A stretch of DNA of 64,000 nt from Prionace glauca. Taxonomy: Eukaryota > Chordata > Chondrichthyes > Carcharhiniformes > Carcharhinidae. The translations under genes were made by a program, and so were the position numbers. The notes below the pieces were generated by a model, which saw nothing but the letters and a program-made list of their open reading frames with translations, did no database searches and was not told the DNA's origin. The stretch spans positions 12,947,543-13,011,542 of the forward strand of contig CM075761.1 in the NCBI GenBank assembly GCA_037974335.1, given 5' to 3'. Positions 1 through 12,179 of this stretch are shown here, piece by piece; the stretch's first letter is position 1, and each line of letters begins with the position of its first letter.

Positions 1-365
1 CACCCCCACACTCAGGAACATTCTTTCTGTATCTATTCTGTCGAAACCTGATGGAACTGTATAAGTTACAACGGGAACCCCTCTCACTCTCCTAAACTCT
101 GAAGAATTCAATCCGAACCGACTTAGTCTCTCCTCACTCGATAGACCTGCCATCTCAGGAATCAGCCTGGTGAACCATCGCTGTCCTTCCTGTAAAGCAA
201 GGGTTAGAATATTCTCTCAGATAAGGGCAACCAAAATTGTACACAACACTCCAGGTTTGTTTTTGAAATCACATAACGTTTTGACCTCAACTACTCCATG
301 TGGTAATGAATTCCACACATTCACCACTCTCTGGGTGAGGAAATTTCTCCTCAGTTCAGTCCAAA
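1..365 (-). mobile_element. CR1-like LINE 3' pieces, out of order
   Basis: 1-258 and 259-365 are both ORF2 C-terminal pieces on the minus strand. The more 3' piece (NVWNSLPHGVVEVKTL) lies at higher coordinates than the upstream piece, so the order is permuted. Confidence 0.65.
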
Positions 366-369
366 AACT

Positions 370-545
370 GGGGCGGCACGGTGGCACAGTGGTTAGCACT
401 GCTGCTCCACAGCACCAGGGACCTGAGTTGGATTCCCGGTTTCCCTCACTCTCCGTATGCACGTTCTCCCTGTGTTTGCGCGGGATTCCTCTGGATGCTC
501 TGGGTCCCTCCTCCATTCTGAAAGACGTACCAGTGCGATCCATCG
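370..545 (+). mobile_element. SINE-A, 5' part (tRNA-derived)
   Basis: Begins GGCGGCACGGTGGCACAGTG, a tRNA-like A box region, with a degenerate B box (TTGGATTCC) 50 bp on. The 3' half is missing. Confidence 0.75.
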
Positions 546-719
546 ACCCGAACTGGCGCCCGGCTGTGGCGATAGTTGGGTGGGAGGTGGGGGCTGGTGG
601 GGGGGAGGGGGGTGTGGCTAGGGGGAGGGATTTCAAACTTGACAATAAGTTGACTGTAGTGTTAATATAAGCTTTACTCAAAGCTAATAAATTAACTTTA
701 AACATGAAAAGGTTTACCC

Positions 720-920
720 AAAGGTAGGTTCTTTACTCAGAGGGTAGTAAGGGCGTGTCTGCAGCAGTAGTGGACTCGCCAACTTTAAGGGCGCTCAAAT
801 GGTCAGTGGATAGGCATATGGAGAAGTTTAGGTTAGAGGGTCATTAGATTGGTTCCACTGGTCGGCGCAACATCGAAGGCCGAACAGCCTGTGCTGCGCT
901 GTAATGTTCTATGTTCTATA
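720..920 (+). mobile_element. CR1-c LINE 3' end
   Basis: Matches the copy at 9420-9770: TTCTTTACTCAGAGGGTAGT, then the tail GTAATGTTCTATGTTCTAT. Confidence 0.75.
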
Positions 921-1665
921 TCCTCAAGTATGATCCCTCAGTCATGACACAATCTGCTTGCACAGAAACTGTAAAATACCGGATGGACTGTGGGTGGATA
1001 CATTTGGAATGCACAGTTGCAGCCTTAGTGAGTTATTTCGATACTCCCTGTACTTAGAGAATACACTGCCCGCTAATTTGCACAATACTTCACTTGTGAG
1101 TAAATCTGGGTATCTTTAACTTGTCTTCCAAACTGGGCCTTGGAGAAACACAGGGACCTGGTCTCGCATTCATGAGGACCCTGTACATAAGGTCATTCAT
1201 ACAGCAGCCTGGTCTTTGTTCATTGTATCAAAGCTGGCAGCAGGCAGTCTGCTGCTTGCGATGAGAAGCTGAGAGCCAAGGAGTGCCCTCCCCAGGCAGC
1301 TCTGAGCGTGCAGTGTCTCAACTGTAAAAACAAGCAAACCGCTGAGAGCTCCTGGCTCGAATAATTTTCCATCAGTGGTGTAAAGTGGATAGAATCTTGG
1401 CTGGCGACCTCTGCCCCTCGATATCTTCTGCAGACCGCGGAACATGCGAGCCGTCCTTGTGTGGGTAGAAGCTGGGAGCCCTGACCAGAGAGAATGGGCC
1501 TCTTTGCTGCCACACCAAACCCTCTGTTGCACGGTCGACTGACTCGCTTCATTTTCATTCTAGGTCATGCACTTATGCAGCACAGTTCAGGCACTCAGTT
1601 CCCAGTAGTCAGAAGCCATTCTACAAATTCGTTCTACTAACCTCTTCATATGAAAGAAGGACAGG
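921..1665. other. No recognised feature
   Basis: Open frames on the minus strand at 1197-1558 have no domain or motif that I recognise and no supporting splice context. Confidence 0.4.
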
Positions 1666-1865
1666 CGACGGCGGAGTGGTATTTTCGCTGGACTATTAAT
1701 CCAGGCACTCAACCGGTGCCCTGGTGACCCTGGTTCTCATCCCGCCACGGTAGCTGGAAGAAAATGAATTCAATAGAAGATATTTGGAATTCAAAGTCTA
1801 CTGATGACCATGAAATCATTGTCGATTGTCAGGAAAATCCCACCCACTTCACCAATATCCTTTAG
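1666..1865 (+). mobile_element. SINE-D, 5' part (tRNA-derived)
   Basis: tRNA-like head (GGCGGAGTGGTATTTTCGCT, then CTGGTTCTCATCCC as a B box), continuing toward the internal AATCCCACCCACTTCACC region. The rest of the element is at 2583-2705. Confidence 0.65.
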
Positions 1866-2470
1866 CATAAGAACATGAGAAATAGGAGCAGGAGTAGGCC
1901 ATCTAGCCCTTCGAGCCTGCCCCGCCATTCAATAAGATCATGGCTGATCTGAAGTGGATCAGTTCCACTTTCCCGCTCTCTCCCCTTAATTCCCCCGTCT
2001 ATCAGAAACCTATCTACCCGTGACTTAAATATATTTAGCGAGGCAGCCTCCACCACTTCAACGGGCAGAGAATTCCAGAGATTCAACACCCTTTGAGTGA
2101 AGAAGTTCCTCCTCAACTCCATTCTAAACTGCCACCCCACCCCCCTTATCTTGAGGCTGTGCCCTCTAGTCCTGCTACCCTTTCTAAGCGGGAAGAATGT
2201 CTCTACCTCTACCCTATCCATCCCCTTCATTATCTTATACGTCTCTAAAAGATACCCCCTCATCCTTCTCAACTCCAACGAGTACACACCCAGTCTATTT
2301 AGTCTCTCTTCACAGTCCAACCTCCTCATCTCCGGTATCAGGCAAGTGAACCTCCTTTGCACTCCCTCCAAGGCCAATATATCCTTGCGCAAGTGCAGCG
2401 ACCAAACCTGCACACAGTTTGGGACAAGATCAAACACCCCAGGATGCATTAAAAGGTTAGACAAGACCCC
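1866..2470 (-). mobile_element. CR1-b LINE 3' fragment inside SINE-D
   Basis: Minus-strand ORF2 C-terminus: RRMRGYLLETYKIMKGMDRV, then NFFTQRVLNLWNSLPVEVVE. The 3' tail at 1866 is CATAAGAACATGAGAAATAG in plus-strand view. Confidence 0.8.
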
Positions 2471-2499
2471 AACTCTTTCATTATGTAGCGAAGGAAATC

Positions 2500-2580
2500 T
2501 GCTGCCGTTAACAGGGCCGAAGGGCCTGTTCTCGAGGGCCGAAGGGCCTGTTTGTGCTGTAATGTTCTATTTTTCTATTT
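2500..2580 (+). mobile_element. CR1-a 3' tail
   Basis: GGGCCGAAGGGCCTGTT occurs twice, then GTGCTGTAATGTTCTAT. A severely 5'-truncated copy next to the CR1-b piece. Confidence 0.6.
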
Positions 2581-2582
2581 GT

Positions 2583-2705
2583 TCTGGCCTACATGGGACT
2601 CCAGGCTCACGGTAATGTTGTTGACTCTCAAGTGCCCTCGAGCAACCAGGGATAGGCAAAAAATTGCTGGACAGCCAGCGATGCCTAAAGCCCGTGAATG
2701 TATGA
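2583..2705 (+). mobile_element. SINE-D, 3' part
   Basis: TTGTTGACTCTCAAGTGCCC through GCCAGCGATGCC, the 3' region of the element whose head is at 1666. Confidence 0.65.
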
Positions 2706-2844
2706 TCCTTTTGTGGCTAAGTGCGTTCCCCATCACTCTACTCAAGATTGTGTGACATGTGTTCCTGAGGGGTGTTACAGAGAATTTGCTCGTTTCACTA
2801 AATTCACTGAACTAGGTCATGTTGCCAATGAGAGAATCCAATAG

Positions 2845-3180
2845 CATCAACACGACAGCTCAGTGCCTATCACTGATTGCTGTGCAGACACATGGATTTG
2901 GGCCAGTGTCTGTGGGAGTTTGCGCATTCTCCCCGTGCTTGCGTGGGTTTTCTCCGGGTGCTCTGGTTTCCTCCTACACCCCAAAAATTAGGCTGATTGG
3001 AGGTAATAAATTGTCTCTAAATTAGTTTCCCTCAATGTGGAATGCCATAAACAAGAGATAAGAGTCATGGGTGGAGGGGGGCGGGGGCGGTGGAACTGGT
3101 AATGTTAAAATGGCGGCGCGGGCTCGTTGGGCCGAAGGGCCTGTTACCCGGGCTATTTTTGTTCTTTGTAACATTTGCCC
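2845..3180 (+). mobile_element. SINE-B
   Basis: ACATGGATTTGGGCC near the 5' end, the shared CTCCGGGTGCTC core, and the tail GGCCGAAGGGCCTGTTACCC plus TTGTTCTTTG. Confidence 0.8.
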
Positions 3181-3359
3181 CATTAACAGTTCCAAGTGTT
3201 CTGTCTGGTAGAATGATGTATATTGACCCTTTGCAGTAACTGCCACGTTGATCCGGATTCTACTCTTTATTCTCATTGGGATTTGGAGTCTTAAGACAGC
3301 TGAGCAGGTGAGAACTGATGTTTAGCAGGTACATTTTAAAATTAATGTTTTGTTTCAAT

Positions 3360-3535
3360 TTAAGAACATAAGAAATAGGAGCAGGAGTAGGCCATCTGGC
3401 CCTTCGAGCCTGCCCCGCCATTCAATAAGATCATGGCTGATCTGTCGTGACTCAGCTCCACCTTCCCGCCCTCTCCCCATAACCCTCAATCCCCTCTCTT
3501 ATCAAAAACCCATCAACCCGTTTCTTATATTTGAA
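3360..3535 (-). mobile_element. CR1-b LINE 3' end
   Basis: AAGAACATAAGAAATAGGAG in plus view begins the element's 3' tail; truncated after about 175 bp. Confidence 0.75.
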
Positions 3536-3689
3536 ACGTCACTTGTAGTTCGTTTGTCCTCCCTCCCCGCCCCCACCAGAAATCTGAGTGAACAGCTCCC
3601 TCAAGGAAAAGTGAGCGAATGATCCATTTCATAATGTTGACCAGTAACATTGTTACTGTTTAGGTCGGGAGCTTCAACTTCCTTGTGTC

Positions 3690-3930
3690 CAGATCACCTT
3701 CAATCTGTCCTGGTCCCTCCATGCCGAAGATATGTTAAGGAAGCCCCTCCAACGCCTCCACTTTCTCAGATGGCTAAGGAAATTCGGCATTTCTGCTAGG
3801 CATCTCACCAACTTTTACAGATGTATCATAGAAAACATCCTTTCTGGATGTCTCACAGGCTGGTTCGGCCCCTGCTCTGACCAAGACTGCAAAAACCCAC
3901 AAATGGTTGTGAATGAGGTCATCTGCATTT
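3690..3930 (+). mobile_element. L2-like LINE, RT C-terminal fragment
   Basis: Encodes LHFLRWLRKFGISARHL and NFYRCIIENILSGCLTGWFG, a conserved post-RT segment of fish L2/Rex1-type LINEs. Exact clade not certain. Confidence 0.6.
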
Positions 3931-4594
3931 TGTTGTTATCAATAATTTAATCAAATGAGATGAACTCATTTATCTGTCATATTGGCAATTCCTGGAATAG
4001 GCTGGGGTGCTTCACCCACTGGACACTTCTAGTTGAAGTTTGTTAGAACAGATCCAGCCTTGTATTTTGCACTGATGTGCCTGCTCCCCGTCATTGAGCT
4101 TAGAAATATGTTTGGAGCTTCCTAACCTGTTAACTATCGCATTTAATACCTCCATTCCCGGCAGGACTGCAGTTGACAATGATCTGCTCATTCTGGGGAC
4201 ATTTAGCTCTGTCTATCGCATGCTGTGTTCGCTGTTTGTCACGCAAGTCTTCCTGTGTTGTCCCTTAACGACGTTACATTGTATTTTTTAAGGTTCTCCT
4301 CCAGTCAGTGCATCCGTCAAGTGGATTTCAAGATGGAGGAATATTGATGCATGAGCTGAGGCGGACAGTATGAGGCAAATAGCAGAACGTTTCCTTGTCC
4401 ATGGGTGTGCTGTTGGCAAGTAACGTCTTGTGCTCCGAGAATATGTTGGGAGCTCCATGTATAAATCTGTGACTCTGTATCCGTTACGACTTCATGGCAC
4501 TCTACCGCCACCTCAGGGATGGTGTTGGTAGTGTCTCGGGTCTCCTCTGCCGGATGTGATTTCCTGAGTATGACGAGTTCAGAGACTATCTCTG

Positions 4595-4880
4595 GTGCTA
4601 TGCGGACACATGGATTTGGGCCTGTGTCCGTGGGAGTTTGCGCGTTCTCCCCATGGTTGCGTGGGTTTCCTCCGGGTGCTCCGGTTTCCTCCCACATCCC
4701 AAAAATGTGCTTTTAGGCTGATTGATTGGGTAACAAATTGTCCCTATATTGGACCTCCCTGATCCTCACACATTCGTCAGAGACTAAAATCATGAATAGG
4801 TCACTGACAATGGGACGGCGGCGCGGGCTCGTTGGGCCGAAGGGCCTGTTTCCCGTGCTGTGTTGTTCTTTGTTCTTATT
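4595..4880 (+). mobile_element. SINE-B
   Basis: Full 3' half with GGCGGCGCGGGCTCGTTGGG and TTTCCCGTGCTGTGTTGTTC; the extreme 5' end is unclear. Confidence 0.8.
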
Positions 4881-6182
4881 TACAGCGTTTTCCGACCCGG
4901 GGGTAGGGGTCGGCGGGGGTGGTGGGGGAGGGGGGAGTGGGGAGGGGCCGGGAGGGATATTGGGTAGGGAATGCATTTCCTTTAAACTTGGACGATGCCC
5001 CCCCAGATGTTATTAAGGGCTACTTTTCTGCTGTTGTTTTTGGTGTCTCTATCAATGATGGGCGATAATTCCTGATCCATTCTTACTGTAATGTTTTTGT
5101 ACAATGGGGTGACAGAAATCTCAAAGGTCCGGAATCATAAGTGGCCAAGGTCAGAGTGGGCGCAGAGTGAAAATTTCATTCCCTAAATGTTTCTTTACGA
5201 CAATCGAACACGGTTTCCGGGTCTCTATAACCGGGAGATGGTTTTGGACTGTTACTTCAATTATTTCCGTCATTAACTGAAATTTAATTCCACATTTTCC
5301 GAATTCTATTCCATATCCCAAACGGATTTGTCTGGATATGTCGAAGGATATGGCCACCGGTGCACTGTTTCCCTGTTTTACAAGTCAACTGGTCTACTTC
5401 TCATAAATGACACTTTGCTTTAAGTACTAATGGCATGGTTTTTTTATTTGAAGTATTTCATGACCAATATTCATCCCAGATTGCCTATAATACGCATGTC
5501 AGTTTCATGTTCCACGCAGAACAAATGAACTGATATGAGGCTGATTTAACACCTACATATATACATCAGCGGGGGTGAACAACCAGACACTTAGAACATT
5601 TTTCTTCATTAAACGAAGGCGGTGAGAAAGACAAAAAGGAGGCTAGAAGTTAAATGGATGACCTGAGATTTCCAAACGGGTCCACTGCAGTCAGGGACAG
5701 GAACTAAATATCGAAGAGTCTCAATAACCAACTAAACAATGTTAAGATAATGGATTGCTATTAGAAATATCGATAATAATAATTTTAGAAAGACATGATT
5801 GATTTCAATGTGTTTGGAACTTTCCACAGACGAGTGAGTTTGAGAATTTTTGGATGTTTCTTCCACACATAAACACTGGGTGGCTTGTGGTAATGTCACT
5901 GGATTTATTTTATGGATTAAGTTGCTAGAGGGACTACACCCTAAAGGTATGTTTATTTATGAGTCCAACCAGGTACGAATCTTTTCTGGAAAATGTTCTG
6001 TAAGCTCATTATTAATGGTGTAATGTAATTTTCTGTGTGTAATTTTTGTATCATTTTTAATAAATGCATGACTTTAATATTTAAAAACATCAGAAGTGTT
6101 GTGGAATTTCTGGCACCTGATCTCGTACACCCACCTTCTTGTAGAAAGGAGCAAGTAAAAGACTGATGGAATGACGTGATTT
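4881..6182. other. No recognised gene or repeat
   Basis: A GC-rich patch (4890-4970) is followed by AT-rich DNA. A 68-codon minus frame at 5151-5357 matches nothing I know. Confidence 0.4.
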
Positions 6183-7060
6183 TCCGTTGTCACATGTATT
6201 AGGATACAGTGAAATGTGTTGTTTCTTGCCCACCGTACACACAAAACATACCTTTCAAAGAGTATGTCGAGATAAGGAAAAGAGAGGGCGCACAATACAA
6301 TGCTGCAGTTACCGATTTTGTGTAGACAAAGTTCAGCTTAATAAAGAAAGAACAAAGATCAAAGAACAACACAGCACGGGAAACAGGCCCTTCGGCTCAA
6401 CGAGCCTGTTTCGCCATCTTAATGTTGTGTTTTCCCTCCTCCACCCTTGACCCACGTGATAGGACCATTTTAAAGTCGGATAGCAGTAGGGAAGAAGGTG
6501 CCCTTGAGTCGGTTGTTACATGTTTGCAGATTTTTGTGTCATATCCGGCATAGAAGATGATGAAGGAGAGTATGCCCAGGATGCGTTGGGTCGTTGATTA
6601 TGCTAATTGCCTTTCTGAGGTAGCGGGAAGTGTAGACAGAGTCAATGGATGGGAGGCTGGTTTGCGAGATGGACTGAGCGACGTTCATGACTCATGATAA
6701 TTTCTTGTAGTCTTGGAGCAGGACATATACCAAGCTGTGATACATAGACAATAGATGCTTTCCATGGGCCTTCTGTAAATGTTGGTGAGTTGCACAGTGG
6801 ACATAACGAATTTCCACAACATCTTGAACCGTTGATGGGCTTTCTCAACTATTGCATGAGCGTGGAAGGGTCAGGACATGTTGCTGGTGACCTGAACACC
6901 TAGAAATTTGAATCTCCCGACCATCCCTTCTTCATCACCTTTGATGTAGACAGGGGCACGTCATCTACTATGCTTTCTGAAGTTGGTGACTACCTTCTTC
7001 CTTTTGCTGACATTGATAGAGAAATTACCATGCTAACCAATGTGTCACCGTGGGCGGAAA
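6183..7060 (-). mobile_element. L2-like LINE 3' end with nested SINE-B
   Basis: The 3' tail (TTGTCACATGTATTAGGATA in plus view) and the C-terminal coding region, with remnants of the AFKKVVIDF-type segment near 6990, surround a SINE-B piece at 6345-6460. Confidence 0.6.
6345..6460 (-). mobile_element. SINE-B 3' end, nested
   Basis: Plus view reads AAAGAACAACACAGCACGGG then AAACAGGCCCTTCGGC, the complement of the SINE-B tail. It interrupts the L2-like element. Confidence 0.75.
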
Positions 7061-7449
7061 GATGTTTCCCTGAGTAGACTTTCAGGGCCATTTTGCTAAA
7101 CGGTTCATCGCCACAATTTCCAAGCGAGACTGCCCAGTGATGAGAAAAGCAACAACCCCCACCCTCTCCACCGTTAGATCCTTCCAGCATGCCCGAAGAC
7201 TCGCTCGAATAACATGTTGCCCTCCACATGACTGTGAAGGGGAAAAGTCTAATGTCCGTTTCTTTTGCAAAGAAAGTTCTGGAGAGAGATGATTTGTTTT
7301 TTTTTAGCTTTGGTTCATTTCTGTGACACCGGACTCTATGCGCATGGGGCTGTTCCCAGGGACGCACACCAAGACAAACATTAACTATTGCTGTAGGATA
7401 GCCAATTTAATGAAAAATGTTCTTTTATCTGCCCGGAATTAGTTGGTCT

Positions 7450-7825
7450 GTTTTCTCCTTATTCATCTGTGCGACAGGGGCGTCGCTGGCTGGCCAGAAT
7501 TTATTGCCCACCCCTAGTTGCCTGAGGGCAGTTGAATGTCAACCATATTGCTGTGGCTCTAGAGTCACGTGTATGTCAGAATGTCAATGTAGGGACGGCA
7601 GATTTCCTTTCTGAAAGACGTTTTTGAACCAGATGATGATTTCCTGCAATCGACAATATTTTCATGGCCATCAGTAGATTCTTAATACCAGGTTTTCTTT
7701 GTATCTCATTCAAATTCTGTCAGTGGCTGTGGCGGGATTCGCACCTAGTTCCCCCGAACATTAGCTGAGTTTCTGGATTAATAGTCCCGCGACAGTGTCA
7801 CTAGGCCAACGCCTCCTCCTTCCAG
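7450..7825 (-). mobile_element. SINE-D
   Basis: Plus view runs from TTATTGCCCACCCCTAG to the reversed tRNA-like head (TGGCGGGATTCGCACC, then CAACGCCTCC). Confidence 0.65.
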
Positions 7826-8235
7826 GACAAGGAGTTGTCCCCGACTGATTGTTGGAGGCTGGTACAGCCCAGGACTATGTGCTGAGGAAGGCCCTAAAGC
7901 CTGAGACAGCCGCAGCGGAGATGTAACTGGGAAATGTCGATATCTTAGACCCTACAACGAGAGAGCAGTGAGGAGCGAAACGAACCTCCTATCCCCTAAC
8001 TCCAGTCTCTATGACTCACATTGAATGCATGCGCTGAATATTACTTGTATCTCAATCGCTTAGGAACGACTCAGAGAATAACCTGATCAATGTAGACAAC
8101 TTAAATCTCGTTGGCTCATTTGTGACGACCATTTTAAATAGCCTGCAAGGTTTCTTTTTGATTATGTGGAAGTGCTCCGGAGACCAAAATGAAGTACTTA
8201 AAGAATTTCCATATTTTTGCACTTTAGGTGACGCC
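7826..8235. other. No recognised feature
   Basis: Nothing with repeat or coding signals that I can support. Confidence 0.35.
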
Positions 8236-8525
8236 CATTTTAAGAACACAAGAACATAAGAAATAGGAGCAGGAGTCGGCCATCTAGCCCTTCGAGCCTG
8301 CCCCGCCATTCAATAAGACCATGGCTGATCTGAAGTGGCTCAGTTCCACTTTCCTGCTTTCTCCCCATGACCCTTAATTCCCTTGCCTACCAAAAACCTA
8401 TCTACCCCCGTCTTAAATATATTTAGCAAGGTAGCCTCCAGCACTTCAACGGGCAGAGAATTCCAGAGATTCACCACCCTTTGAGTGAAGAAGTTCCTCC
8501 TCAACTCCGTTCTAAACTGCTCCCC
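8236..8525 (-). mobile_element. CR1-b LINE 3' end
   Basis: Encodes RNFFTQRVVNLWNSLPVEVL on the minus strand and ends in the family tail at 8240. Confidence 0.78.
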
Positions 8526-8699
8526 AATTTGAAATGTTGTGATGTTCTTCCAGATACTTCGCCAATAAAGTATTGTTTTGCAACACACAAAAATACGGGA
8601 AGAGCCTCCATTTTGATGGGATCCAGAGCAGCCAATGTGATTGCGCGCATCACCTATTCCATCACGGTTCCAAGTTTGCTTTCTTTGAAATGAGGTGAC

Positions 8700-9020
8700 C
8701 TCTTTCTTGCACTGTCCCTTTATGACTCCAGTTTCAAGTGGCTATGTACCTATGCTCCGAGATTTCTCTGTTCTATATCTCACCCCAACACCCCACCATA
8801 AACTGCATTGACTGAATAAGTCCTGCCCTGGTACGATCTTCCAAAATGCATCACCCCGAGTTTATCTAAATTAAATTGCATCAGCCATTTTCAGCCCACT
8901 GGCCCAATTGATCAAGATCCAGCTGCAATCCGTGATAACCTTCGTCACTCTCCACTATACACTGCATTCCTGTTTAGGAACGGTTTCTGCCAAGCCGCTC
9001 CCACCTCAGTCCATCAGATC
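8700..9020 (-). mobile_element. CR1-like LINE RT fragment
   Basis: Plus view CCAAAATGCATCACCCCGAG and GCCCACTGGCCCAATTGATC are the complement of the segment just after the RT catalytic box. Confidence 0.55.
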
Positions 9021-9225
9021 ATTAGGGAGCGATGCCAGTGTCTGATCCAGCATCATTCCCTGCCCTCCGATTCTCTGTCAAATGTACATTTAGTCCTTTG
9101 TGCCATTATTGGCAAAGAACAGGAAATGGGAGTTATTTGAAGTACTTGAACCATTCAGAATGTTCCAGAACAGGATGCATCCACTGCATCTCTACTTTGC
9201 TCATACTTTTATCATGCCACATCCC

Positions 9226-11565
9226 TCAATTTGATTCTCTCATTCTTCTCAATACCAGAGAGCATATGTGTAACCGGTTCAATCTCTCTTCAACCGACAA
9301 ATCCCACATCACTGGAATCACTCCCGTGAACCTCCTCTGACCTGCCTCCAATGTCACTATAGCATTCCTCAAATAAAGGGACGAAAACTGCTCACAAAAC
9401 TCCACGTGCGGCCTCAACATGGAGGCAAAGAAGATGATCAGAGGGATAGTTACGGCGGACAGCGAGAACTGTTTTCCTCGAATGGTGATGGCTAACACCA
9501 GGCGACATAGTTTTAAATTGAGGGGTGGAAATTATAGGACGGATGTCAGAGGTAGGTTCTTTACTCAGAGGGTAGTAAGGGCGTGGAATGCCCTGCCTCC
9601 AGCAGTTGTGGACTCGCCAACTTTAAGGGCGTTCAAATGGTCAGTGGATAGGCATATGGATAACATTGGAATAGTTTCGGTTAGAGGGTCATTAGATTGG
9701 TTCCACTGGTCGGCGCAACATCGAGGGCCGAAGGGCTTGAACTGCGCTGCAATATTCCATGTTCTAACAATGCATTGTCTAGTTGCGTCAATACTTCCTT
9801 ATCATTCTATTCTATTCGTTTAGCTGCAAACGCCAACATTCCATTTGCTTTCGTTATTATCCACCGTAACTGCATGTTGGATTTCTGTGACTCACCAGAG
9901 AGGTCACCAAGACGCTCTGTACCAGAGCACCCCGAAATGCCTCCCCGTTTAGATAGTACATCGCCTTCCCCATTTTTTTGCGGTCTAAAATGAATAACCC
10001 CACACTTTTCCACGTGAATCTCCATCTGTCACCTTTTGGCCTACTCTCCTGACCTATCCACATCCATTTGTAGGTTTCTTGTATACTCATTCCAGCTTAC
10101 CTTCCCGCCCATTTCTGTAACACCTGAAATTTTAGCTACAGAGTCTTCTATACTTGCATCAAAGTCGGAAATAGGGATTGTAAATAGCTGGTGTCCAAGT
10201 ATCAAAGCCTGTGGCAAGCCATTAATTACTTTTACCATCCCGAACTAAAAATATCCAGACTCTATGTCTTCTGTCCATTATCCAATGACTAATACATTAC
10301 CTTTAATCCCATCTGACCTAAGTTTGTGAATATACGTTTTGTGCAGCACCTTATCAAATGCCTTCTGGAAGTCAAGATATATTACATGTTTCGGATCCCC
10401 ATTGCCCAGTTTGCTTGTCACATCTTCGAAGAACTCTAGCAAATTAGTCAATCATGTTTTGCCCTTCATAAAACCACACTGACTCTGATGGATAGCCTTT
10501 TGACTTTCCAAACGTCCTGATATTACTTCCTTGATAACTGATTCTAACACTTTCCCAACAACTGGTGTTAAATTGACTGGTTTTCCATTTCCCATATTTT
10601 CCCTCCCTCCCTTATTGAATAAGGGCGTTACATTAGCAATTTTCAAATCCACTGGAACCTTTCCCGTTGTCTAGAGGGAATATTACAACCAATGGGTCCA
10701 CTATCTCCGTCGCGACTCCGTTAGTACCCGAGGATGTAATGCATCAGGCAAAGGGGACTTGTCTGCCCCCCAATCCCTTCAGTTCTCTGATACACCTTTC
10801 CTATAGATGTTGATTATTCCAAGTTCTACTCTTCCTATTACGTCTGACTTGCCCATTCCTGGAGTAATGGCACGAGTGTCCTCCATCTTGAAAACTGAGG
10901 CAAAGTCCTGGTTTAACATTTCTGACATTTCAATTTTTCCCATTATTAACTCCCCAGTTTCATCTTCCAAGAGACCAACATTCACCCCTGGTGACTCTCT
11001 TCCCTTTTAGATACTTACGGAAGCTTTTGTTACCCTTGTTAATATTTCACACTCGTTTCCCTTCTAATCTACCTGAGCATTTTTTATTACTTTCTGTTAG
11101 TATCCCTTTGTTGATGTTTGAAACTCTTCCAATCTTCCAGCCTGTCACAGGCCTTTGAAATATGATCTAACTTCGTTTTATTCTTTATATTACCCTTGGC
11201 CTCCTTTCTTCACGATGCATTTCCAACCTCCCCCCCCACCCCCCATCTTTCGTTCTCACTAGGATATAATTTAGTTGTGAGGAATTGAGTATCTTCTTCA
11301 ATAACTGCCACTGTTCATCCGCTGTCCTCACTTTTTGTCTTCCTGCCCATTCTACTCAGGGCAAACCTGTCTTCATTCCGATGTATTTCTATTTGTTTAA
11401 TTCCAGAACGCTGGAATGGGACTCCACTCTTTCACCCCAATCTGAATTTTGAATTCTATTAAGCTATGGTCACTACCACCTAGAGGATCCTTAACCATGA
11501 GGCCATCAATAAATCCCTCCATATTGCACAAAACGAAATCCAGGGAGCCTGCTCCGTGATTGGCG
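9226..11565 (-). mobile_element. CR1-d LINE, endonuclease end through ORF2 C-terminus
   Basis: Minus-strand order: endonuclease C-terminal motif GGSDHSLIEFKI (about 11460), RT entry IANVTPLFNKGG and SQCGFMKGKT (about 10460-10640), NGMLAFAAKR (about 9810), then the C-terminal VEERLNRL at 9270. Many stops and shifts. A CR1-c copy splits it at 9420-9770. Confidence 0.7.
9420..9770 (+). mobile_element. CR1-c LINE 3' end, nested in CR1-d
   Basis: Encodes GRFFTQRVVRAWNALPPAVV and ends with a (G)TTCTA-type tail at 9765. CR1-d coding sequence continues directly on both sides. Confidence 0.78.
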
Positions 11566-11589
11566 ACACAACAATAATTCCAAGAAACA

Positions 11590-11994
11590 ATGTACCATTT
11601 GCTGGATAATGCCAGAATCAGACACCCTCGCAGACACACAGAGAGCCAGAATTTTTCTCTCTCTCTCACACACACACACAAAGACACATACACACACACA
11701 GACACAGGTAGACACACACACACCTTTAGAAATCTACTCTCTGCTGGATAATGTCAGAATAACACACACATACACAGACACACAGATAGCCGGAATTTTT
11801 CTCTCTCTCACACACACTTACACAAACACAAATACAAACACACACAAACATACACACTTACACACACACACAAACACACACACTTACACACACACATACA
11901 CACACCTTTACAAATCTACCCTCTGCTGGATAATGTCAGAATAACACGCACATACACAGACAAACAGATAGCCGGAATCCTTCTCTCCCTCACA

Positions 11995-12062
<68 letters not shown>

Positions 12063-12165
12063 ACACACACACACACTCTTACACACACACACACACACAC
12101 TTACATATACACACACACACACACACACACACTTACACACACACACACGCCTTTACCATCCTTCC
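11590..12165. repeat. Tandem repeat: unique block plus CA run
   Basis: A block reading CTGCTGGATAATGTCAGAAT followed by a CA-rich run occurs at about 11598, 11741, 11923 and 12166, spaced 143, 182 and 243 bp apart. The CA part varies in length. Confidence 0.8.
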
Positions 12166-12179
12166 CACTACTGGATGAT

